A DNA stretch of 64,000 bases from Lenzites betulinus. Lineage: Eukaryota > Basidiomycota > Agaricomycetes > Polyporales > Polyporaceae. The notes below the pieces were generated by a model. The model saw only the letters and a list, made by a program, of their open reading frames with translations. It ran no database searches and was not told the DNA's origin. The position numbers and the translations under genes are program-made. Positions 56,524 through 64,000 of the stretch are shown in pieces. Each line of letters begins with the position of its first letter. Position 1 is the first letter of the stretch. The DNA is taken from NCBI GenBank assembly GCA_022264855.1, contig JABYQU010000003.1:558001-622000 (forward strand). Direction: 5' to 3'.

Positions 56524-57994
56524 TCAATCAAACTCAAACATCCCTGCCCGCGCCTCCTCCGCCACCGCGACGTGGCGCAGCAGCGGATCCAGCGATGCCA
56601 ACTCGTCCTTGATGCCTGTCCGCGCACAGTCGTCGAGCTCCTTCAGGAGGGTGGCGATCAGTTTCTGCGGGTTGGGACAGGTCCGCACGTCAGACACATG
56701 CACGGCCGCTCGAGTGGCGCAGAAGGGCACACCTTGAGCTTGTTGTCGATCAGCCTGACTGTGTCCCCCAGCGTCGTTGTCCAGCTAGGCGGGGGGCTCC
56801 CCGGGCCCCCACCGTACATCGCACCTGGGCCGGTAGTGTAGCCCGGGCCTATCATGGACGCGTGCGCGATTCCCCAGAGACTGCTATCCGAGTCGTTGGA
56901 GGGCGTGACGGAATCCATGCCGGAGAACAGGTAGGACACGCCTGGGTGTGGCGCGAGGAGGCCGAGGGGTCCCATCATGCTGTTCCCTGCGCCGGAGAAT
57001 GGCGACGGCCCAAGGATCTTCGAGATCTTGTTGTACACTTCGGATAGCACATCGAGGAGGGAGAGGAGAGTTTGGTGATAGTCGAGGGGGAAAGGCTGCA
57101 GGCACAACGCCGTCAATGCATAGCCACTTGTTGACAGCGGATTGACGTACGAGATGTGGTAAGGACATGTACTCCGAGGGGTCCGAGTACGAGATCGCAT
57201 AGTCGGCGCCTGGAGGTCGCTTGGAGCCTTTCGTCCGGAATATCCTCTGCGGCAGGGCTGTAGGTCGCATGCACGCGACAGTCGCAGACGGAGACGCACC
57301 ATCTTTGGCCTGTCGCTGTCCTCCTTCAGCAACTCATACTCCGAGAGCACGTTCGACAGACCACGCAGATAGTCCTGCGGCTCCTTCACTTCGAACTGGT
57401 TTGCGAGTGCCATCCCCAAGACGGTGAATCGGTACGTCCTGGGCTAGGGTTGTCCAGTGCACGCACTATATGGGGCGGTGTACGACTCACCGCTGCTTCA
57501 TGGCCACGTTGGTGAATGCACGGTCGAGCTCTACGCGTGTGATCATGATGGTGTGGAACCAGTGGCTCTTCCTGTTTCCGAAACGCCCTCCAGTCAGTCA
57601 CATCTGTTTAGAGCGCAGGGAGGTGGGGGACTCACCCTTCATGCACATTCCGCAGGTACGTCAACGTGATGATCCTCTTCTTCACCAGCTCTCGCAGCAT
57701 CTCCACGGAGGTCCCCTGCACTAGCGGATTCGTGGAGCTGCCCGCGTTAGAGCTCATACCTTCGCTCTGTAGAGACTGCACGTCCCACTCGCGGCTCATG
57801 GTGGCCGTCGTCGGGGTCGGCACGGAGGAGTACGGAAGACCGGCCGTGGTTGGGAGCGCATTGACGGGGAAGGAGGAGGGCGGTGGGCCGCCGCTGCCAC
57901 CGCTCGGATTGGACTTGAAGGTGGAGAGGAGGTTCTGGGCGGACGACTTGCGCCGCATCGTGGGTCGCTGGCCCTCGATGGGCGCCATGGACAT
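56524..57994 (-). CDS. conserved hypothetical protein
   Basis: Six exons: 57994-57636, 57571-57491, 57438-57300, 57246-57151, 57095-56733 and 56664-56524; 392 residues. All introns are 52-68 nt. I do not recognise a named family. The N-terminus is basic and Ser-rich (RPTMRRKSSAQNLLSTFKS), followed by a Pro/Ser linker. The core appears all-helical: SVEMLRELVKKRIITLTYLR, HWFHTIMITRVELDRAF, GMALANQFEVKEPQDYLRGL, VLSEYELLKEDSDRPKM, YHQTLLSLLDVLSEVYNKIS. A Gly/Pro/Ser loop (TTGPGAMYGGGPGSPPPSW) precedes the last helices (KLIATLLKELDDCARTGIKD; EARAGMFEFD). Recovery of one continuous helical protein across five splices is good evidence that the gene is real. Two in-frame ATGs (57994, 57988) are possible starts. 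Divergent from NTF2. Confidence 0.8.
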
Positions 57995-58376
57995 GACGGG
58001 GGTGAACGCGGCGACGACTGTGGAAATTTCGCTGGTCGACAGCGGCCGGGGTAGGGTGAATAGTACAATTCGGCGAGTATCCTGGCCGGGTCCGCACCAG
58101 CTTGTCGAGCAAGTCAAGATCGTGGACAAACTCAAGCAAGTATTAGGCGCCTACGGGACCGTTCACTTTGATCGAGATTACTTACGCGGGTGAAGACTAC
58201 ATGATCAAAATGTAACGTTCACTCTGATCAGTATACAACAGCTGCTTACCCGCCTAGATCGGAGTGACCTAATGCGATCTAATCAACGATCGCGGCTTTG
58301 TGGGCTTGGGCAAGGGTTTGCAGTTTGCTCCTCTCCACCTCTTTCGCCTCTCGCTGCTATCCTTAACGATCACACT
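57995..58376. promoter_or_regulatory. divergent promoter of the hypothetical gene and ntf2
   Basis: 382 bp between start codons. CT-rich sequence (58325-58362) precedes the ntf2 ATG, as is common for highly expressed basidiomycete genes. Confidence 0.5.
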
Positions 58377-59001
58377 ATGGCAGACATCAACGCCGTTGCG
58401 AAGCAGTTCACTGACTTCTACTACACCACCTTCGATACGAGCCGCGCTGGCCTCCAGAGCCTCTACGTACGTCCCCGTGCGCCCCTACAATATTTGAATC
58501 TAGCCGAGCGTGTCCCTTTCATATCAGCGCGATGTGTCTATGTTGACCTGGGAGGGCACTCCCATCCTTGGTGCATCCGCCATCTCGGAGAAGTTGGTGG
58601 TAAGTTTGAATCTTTTTCTAGCTCCCGCGCTGCAAAGGTAGCTGACCGGAATGCGTCAGTCGCTGCCGTTTGAGAAGGTGCAGCACAAGGTCACTACTCT
58701 CGATGCCCAGCCATCTTCCCCCGGAGTTGCGAGCATGATTGTCAGCGTCACCGGGCTCCTGGTGGTGCGTTTTCTTCTTTCTGCGAAAGACGCGTTCTGT
58801 GACTTATGTTCGCGATCATCTCTCCGCTCCCTATTAGGTCGACGACAGCACGAATCCTCTCCAGTTCAGCCAGGTCTTCCAGCTAATACCCGATGGCGGG
58901 AGCTACTATGTGTATGTGCCACACCGTTGTGTATATGCTGCGCATAGTTAACGCGCCTCTTTAGCTACAACGACATTTTCCGCCTGAACTACGGCGCGTA
59001 A
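58377..59001 (+). CDS. ntf2: nuclear transport factor 2
   Basis: Five exons: 58377-58466, 58528-58599, 58660-58764, 58838-58911 and 58965-59001; 125 residues, the normal NTF2 length. NTF2 is a homodimer that carries Ran-GDP into the nucleus and binds FxFG nucleoporins. Blocks in order: VAKQFTDFYYTTFDTSRAGL, DVSMLTWEGTPILGASAISE, LPFEKVQHKVTTLDAQPSS, MIVSVTGLLVVDD, PLQFSQVFQLIPDGGSYYVY and the terminal NDIFRLNYGA. The last exon encodes only 12 residues but supplies the invariant NDIFRLNYG end. Start: ATG after a CT-rich leader. No oddities. Confidence 0.96.
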
Positions 59002-59529
59002 CGGACCTGACACGACGCTCTATGTGAACGCGACGGATAGACTGAAGAAGACGCCATCTGTTGGATATAGGAGGATCGTGGGATGCTAGGAAAGAAGTTG
59101 TACCTCATACCTGTTGTGGCCTATAATGCAGTTCGACGTGGTCATCGTGACTTCTCCTGATCGGCTTGACTTCTCCGAAATAACGCTCACACACACACGA
59201 GCGAGCGAGAAAGTCGCCCAGCACCTGATCGTTTCTGCAATCCTCGTCGTGGTACTCGGGTACTCACTTTCCACGCACATCACTCGTTGCACCGCTTCCA
59301 AACCCTCCACGTCCGTGATACGTATTTATTCGTACGAGGACACATCGCTGCGGTCCTGAAGACCTGTCCTCCAGGGAATTGTCTCAAAAGGCAAGGCAGC
59401 ATCCGCCACTTACGCGACCGCACACATCACACACGCATACGCTCCCCAGCTACCGTTCAGTCGATCCCTTGACCGGACGTCACCGCGAGCCTTTGAATCG
59501 ACGCGCAGGACCGCACCGCCGCGCCCGGC
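59002..59529. other. intergenic between tandem plus-strand genes
   Basis: 528 bp. It includes a small ACAC/CGAG-rich stretch near 59190. No gene supported. Confidence 0.55.
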
Positions 59530-60723
59530 ATGAGTCCGAGTCACCCGCCGGCGAACGCGAAGAAGAGCAGGCTCATCTCGTGGTTCCAGCGCGGCACTGC
59601 AAGCCAAAACGCCGGCGGCAAGCTCAACGCCCCCAGCACCATCTCCTCTCCGTTCAACATCACCATGACCGCCAGCACGCAAAAACCAGAGGAGCAGCCC
59701 CGCGCGGTCGCCGTGTTCTGCGGCTCCTCCAAAGGGAAGCAGCCCGCGTTCGCCGCCGCGGCCAAATGTGAGCGCAGCTTGAAGAGCGCGGTGCGCTCCG
59801 ATCGATGCTCGAGGACGTACTGACGGCGCGTGTTTCGCTGGGGACAGCGCTGGGGAAGGCGATCGCAGAGGCGGGCAGACCGCTTGTATATGGAGGCGGC
59901 TCCGCGGGGACGATGGGCATCGTGTCCGGGGCCGCGCTCGAGGGCGGCGGCGACGTGATCGGCGTCATCCCGTATGCGATGGTCGCCGTGGGGGGCGAAG
60001 TCGACCAGACGAAGAGCGTGCACAAGCCACACATACAGCTCAAAGAAAAGGGCAGAGAAAAGGTGCGGACGCTTATCTCGACGTGCGAGCTGCGCTAGAC
60101 CGTATTTGCACCTGGCGCCCACAGGCGGAAGTGGTACGTCCGCAGTCATCTATGCTGGGGAGATTGTGTGAATGAAGATCGGCATAGGTGGTGGTAAACT
60201 CCCTGCACGAGCGTAAGGCAGAGATGGCGAAACGCTCCTGTGCATTCATCGGCTTGCCGGGCGGATATGGGACTTTCGAAGAGGCATGTAGTATTCTTAC
60301 CCCCTCCTCACGGCATGTACCATATTGACATCAAAATCTCGTAGGTACTCGAAGTGGTCTGCTGGTCCCAGGTCGGCATACACAGCAAACGTATGTAGCT
60401 AGTCCGCACAGCCTTACTTAGACGTCGCCTGACTAGGTCCAATTCCCACAGCGGTCATCGTCTTGAACGTCCATGGGTACTATGAGCCGCTACGCCAGCT
60501 CATCCGGAACGGCGTGAACGAGGGATTCATCGTCGAGAGGAACGAGCACCTCGTCCGTTTCGTCGACGGCCCCGCCGAACACGCAGAGCATGAAGCATTT
60601 GACTGGGGTACGGCCGCCATGGCCACACTCGACGAGTGGCAGGCGGTGACGGCGAGCCACTTCTACAACTGGCACCTTCGGAAGGAGGGAAAGGTTGAGG
60701 AGGAGACCTTGGGCGCGACATGA
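59530..60723 (+). CDS. LOG-family phosphoribohydrolase (lysine-decarboxylase-like Rossmann protein)
   Basis: Six exons: 59530-59767, 59848-60062, 60125-60133, 60188-60283, 60345-60390 and 60452-60723; 291 residues. LOG proteins hydrolyse nucleoside 5'-monophosphates, such as cytokinin ribotides, to base plus ribose phosphate. Seen: [44 protein letters not shown] and the signature [18 protein letters not shown] at about 178-195, then [15 protein letters not shown]. The third exon is 9 nt (A-E-V). It was placed because both flanking introns are canonical (62 and 54 nt) and it restores the spacing between GREK and SLHERK. The next intron, 60284-60344, is GC-AG. The first ATG gives a 45-residue extension; the ATG at 59665 (MTASTQKP) would give 246 residues, closer to the family norm. 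Converges on the PI-PLC gene with 155 bp between stops. Confidence 0.87.
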
Positions 60724-60878
60724 TTGTTGGGTGCATGTATACAGGGGGAGGTGTTTGTTTAGATGAGGATCCATGTATATCCGCGATGCTGTGTATTGGA
60801 TGGATGGTGTGTCGTGTTCTACAAGAAGACATGGTTCGTATGTCAAGGGATATGCGAGTGCCAATGAACGTACTGCCA

Positions 60879-62482
60879 CTAGTACTCCCAGCCCTCTTCC
60901 CCTTTTCGTCTCCCTCGGTAATTGCACTCGACTAGTAAGGGGACGAGCGCGCCATCCTCTGGTTCCGCGTAGTAGTCGACGAACACCCACCCGCGTATTC
61001 TCACGTCTTCTCCTTGGCTTTCGGTAGTTGCTGTCTCCCCCTTGCGTACCATGCCGCTGTCACTAAGCTGGTCTAGTAGCCACTGGCCAACCCTCCCGTT
61101 CACGCCCTCGATGCCAAACCCCCATTTCGGCCAACCGAAACCTTTGGCGATCGTCGGTGGGAATGCTAGTGGAAAAGATGCCGCGGAGAGGAACGTGATG
61201 TTCAGTACCGGATACGGCGGGCTCTGAGGCGGCATGACGAGTATCTGCGTGGCGAGCTCGGTCTTCTCGGGAATAGAAAGAAAGGAGGGAATATTGTACC
61301 TGCACGTGCGGCAGCCGGTTCTTCAGCTGAGCATGCTGACCACCATTAATGCGTTTCGAGCATAGACGTACCAGTCGTGCGTCCGAACGAGGGTCCCCTT
61401 GAGGGTCCATGTGAAGCCGTCCTTCTCACTGTCCGGCCACGCGGTGGGGTGGATGCCCAACCCTTCCAAGCCGCCCTCCCAGCCACTCCCGTCTCCGCCA
61501 AAGCGGCTGAAGAGGACCACCCGCCCGCGCACTTCTCCAAGCGTCGGAATGCGATTCTGCAGGAACCACATCCCGAAACCGCCCGGGCCGTCTGCGATCT
61601 CGTCGTGCACGAGCTGCGAGAAGAGCGGAAGCGGCGTCCGCGCAAAGTCCTCCTGCTTGATCGACATCACAAGCGCTTCGCGACAGGTTGCGGGCGCAGT
61701 GAAGAAGGTGTAGATGGTGACGAGAATATCCTGGAATGGTGTACGCTGCGGAAAGATGCCGTGGTAGGCGATAAGACGGCCGTCTACGACGGCTAGCCGG
61801 ACGTCTAGGACGCGGATCCCAGAACGCAGCTGCACGTTGAGCGGCGTGTTGAGCGACTGGCATTGCGAGACAGGCCAACCGTAGAATGCCATGCTAAAGA
61901 TCTAGCTCAGTATCAAGATAATATATCTCAAGAAAGTTCTCTCACGTATCGTGGGTGCCTATGATAGATTGTTAGTATGGGCGAGGCGGTTGAGGTTGAC
62001 CGGTCCCTACCAGGAAGAACTAATGCAGAGAGAGGAAGGGAATCCGGCATGTCCGACAGGAAGCTCGCCATATCTCTACGTGGTATCACCGTCAGCTTAT
62101 GGTGCCTCCTAGTGAGCTGATAAGCGGCGTATGTTAGAGATATGTGCGGTGAAATCCGGCGACGACTAGTATCACCCACCCTGCTGCGGTATATTCGCCA
62201 GGGACAGTCCTCTGGGGTCTGAATGGTCTTCCGCTTGGCCCCTAACGATAATGGTACGGAGATAAAAATATTTCCCTCCAGATCCGCATGGTACTCGCTT
62301 GCTTTCTCGCCTTCGCAGCTGCTGTCGGCTTCAAGTCGCAATGTTCCAGCTGAGAAGCTTGAATGTGAAGCAGTAACAGAAGTATACGCAGGCGCCTTCA
62401 AGGTACTGCGTCCTGTGCTCTTGCTGGATAATAGATGAATAGATAGCGGTCCGTCGGTTTGGTTCGAAAAGGTGAGCCGCAT
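60879..62482 (-). CDS. PI-PLC X-domain phosphodiesterase-like protein
   Basis: Five exons: 62482-62180, 62116-62011, 61958-61946, 61893-61372 and 61299-60879; 454 residues. The N-terminal 100 residues form a beta-rich region of unknown role (MRLTFSNQTDGPLSIHLLSS). The PLC-like TIM barrel starts at LPLSALVLPGTHDTMAFYGW with the first catalytic histidine. It continues CQSLNTPLNVQLRSGIRVLD, then RLIAYHGIFPQRT with the second histidine. REALVMSIKQE, GRVVLFSRFGG and HDWYNIPSFLSIPEKTEL follow. A C-terminal region of about 130 residues ends with GWVFVDYYAEPEDGALVPLL. The third exon is only 13 nt but is required to complete GTHDTM. There is no C2, PH or EF-hand domain, so this is the single-domain, bacterial-like type; the true substrate is uncertain. 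No signal peptide is evident. Confidence 0.87.
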
Positions 62483-63027
62483 CCCGGCGAGGCTTGCGCG
62501 GCCCGAGAATTGAATGAAAGTTGGCTAAGAGTATGCACCCTCGAGTGGACGTGGACACCTGAGAGATCGTATTGCTAGTCGGCTATGTCAGTCCAGTATA
62601 GAACAGCTACAGATGGACCTCTATTTGACCGGATGTCGAGGGTCAGCACAATGGTCAGCACAGTAGTGTGGTGGCGGGAACCAACGCCGAATAGTCCGGT
62701 AACATCGGGAGCTCGTAGCGTAGTAACACAGCCACTAGTCTGCGCCAATTTAGAGGCACGTGCACGCGTGCACTACTACTAGTCACCACTACCGGTAGTA
62801 CTGCTAACGAGATGCGTATTACTGGAGCAGAAAGACTTCTTGAGCACTGCACATACCAGCGAATCGTAGCATGACGACGTTCTCATGCCCTGCATGACTA
62901 GAACAGACGATACCTACACCAATCCGCACCCGTTGAATCGAAGGCCCTCAGTCATTGCTGGTGAACAATTGCATGTCAAAGGCGTGATATAGTCGTAAGT
63001 TTCATGATAAAGAAGTTCCCATCATCC
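62483..63027. other. intergenic between tandem minus-strand genes
   Basis: 545 bp. Nothing recognisable beyond short palindromic stretches (62756-62776, cacgtgcacgcgtgcac-like). Confidence 0.55.
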
Positions 63028-64000
63028 TTAGCACTTCGCAAGACCTTTAGAAACGAGGTCGTTCCCGGCCTTGATGAAGAAGTAGTCGCCTGCGTGCACC
63101 ATCGAACACAAGTATGAGCACGCCGACCCGGCCAGTGCGTCGAACTCATGAGAGATACGCACCGTAGACAATGCCTGTCAGATTGTTCTGCGCAGGGTTG
63201 TTCACTGTCCCGTTGGCGAGTAGGCTTGCCCACGACGGGCGCCACGCGAGTTTGGTGTTGGCGTTAAGCATCTAATTAAGCGTACATGTTAGTGGCCTGA
63301 CTACATATCGACGCGAAGGATACAGACCTTGATGACCTCGTTGGTGTAGTAGGCAGACCCGGTGACGTTCGAGATTGAGAGTTCTTGGTCCGCGAGCAAG
63401 AGAAGTCCGTTGGCGGCAATTGTTGCTGCAGACGAGTCTGCGGGGCGAGGAGGTACTAGCGGTGCGTTGAAATCCCTGCGAACCATTCAGTCGGATCTAC
63501 AAAATGTGATAGCATTTGGGCACACCATGGGATGATGCCGTCGGAAGGGGTTGTGCTGATCCAGTACTTCGCCATCTTGCGGGCGGTTTGGAGATAGTGG
63601 AGTTGCCGAGTGTGCTTGTACACTAACGAATGGTTCAGAATAGGTCTACCCAACATAGTTCATCGAGACTCACTGTTCGCAAAGCCATAGATTCCCCATG
63701 CCTCACCACGACTCCAGGTGCTAATAGCATGCATTGTTATGCGTTACTTCATCACACCGGAAGTTCCATTGCTTACCTGTTATCTGCAAACCCCTGAGAA
63801 GTGCGCTGGCGGATGACCGCGCCCGTCGTCGAATTATAATCGACGACATGGAATGACCCACCTGTGGATTATGTTGAAATCGTCGGATACACACTCATGC
63901 CACATCTAATACGCACCATCCTCGCGAATGTGGTTAACCATCGTCTTATTTGCATGCGAGATAGCAATTTCACGTAATGTGTGGTTGCCTGTGAGCGCCT
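63028..64000 (-). CDS. GH88/GH105-type unsaturated glucuronyl hydrolase, C-terminal part
   Basis: 5' end lies beyond the window. Seven visible exons: 64000-63917, 63861-63777, 63720-63674, 63622-63526, 63475-63328, 63271-63163 and 63089-63028, with introns of 50-73 nt; 210 residues read (frame starts at 63998). Family blocks in order: NHTLREIAISHANKTMVNHI, REDGGSFHVVDYNSTTG, QGFADNSTWSRGEAWGIYGF, ARKMAKYWISTTPSDGIIPW, DSSAATIAANGLLLLADQE, NLTGIVYGDYFFIKAGNDL, stop after GLAKC. These (alpha/alpha)6-barrel enzymes release unsaturated uronic acid from lyase products; the WSRG-x-AWGIYG and DSSAA blocks line the active site. GH88 is favoured over GH105 by these motifs, but they were matched from memory. 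An upstream signal peptide cannot be judged here. Confidence 0.9.

Overview
The window is nuclear DNA of a filamentous basidiomycete, most likely an agaricomycete. Nearly all genes are interrupted by short introns (about 85 could be placed, most 47-80 nt, GT...AG). Coding third positions are GC-rich. The gene set includes basidiomycete-type families (a DUF6593-like protein, MYND-finger proteins, an F-box protein with an N-terminal helix). All gene models were assembled by eye from splice sites, reading frame and family resemblance; no alignment or search was run.

Layout. 1-1023: 3' part of glutathione reductase (+). 2929-5384: a 772-residue low-complexity protein (-). 5385-15981: about 10.6 kb of GC- and CpG-rich DNA with no supportable gene. 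15982-17071: MYND-finger protein (-). 18686-19073: a small poly(A)-tailed retroposed insert with 14-bp target duplications. 19279-20793: an uncharacterised single-exon protein (+). 23061-24136: GNAT acetyltransferase (+). 24400-28534: SCAP/Scp1 sterol-sensing protein (-). 28915-32092: a nearly perfect 3.2-kb head-to-head inverted dimer of a TIR-bearing element. 32269-33437: pyruvate dehydrogenase component X (+). 33591-36744: rad1 checkpoint clamp subunit (-), with a 1.6-kb intron. 37135-39271: hat1 (+). 40363-41183: DUF6593-like (+). 41795-42411: MIF/tautomerase (-). 43014-47546: membrane-anchored beta-propeller/amidohydrolase (+). 47799-48817: second MYND protein (+). 49522-51222: F-box protein (+). 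51938-53530: tryptophanyl-tRNA synthetase (-). 54052-55182: TATA-binding protein (-). 56524-57994: conserved hypothetical (-). 57995-58376: short divergent promoter. 58377-59001: NTF2 (+). 59530-60723: LOG-family phosphoribohydrolase (+). 60879-62482: PI-PLC X-domain protein (-). 63028-64000: GH88 glucuronyl hydrolase, 5' end outside the window (-).

The genes do not form a cluster or pathway. They are mostly housekeeping loci (redox, sterol sensing, pyruvate dehydrogenase, DNA-damage checkpoint, histone acetylation, translation, transcription, nuclear import) arranged in divergent, convergent and tandem pairs, with accessory genes between them.

The most unusual structure is the inverted dimer at 28915-32092. 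Its two 1.58-kb arms show one difference by eye. Each arm is bounded by about 25-bp imperfect terminal repeats, and the 8-nt centre is an inverted copy of the apparent target site. It lies in the shared upstream region of the divergent SCAP and PDX1 genes. Other points of note are the retroposed insert with clean target duplications, the oversized rad1 intron, two GC-AG introns, a 9-nt and a 13-nt micro-exon, and a dispersed MYND gene pair.
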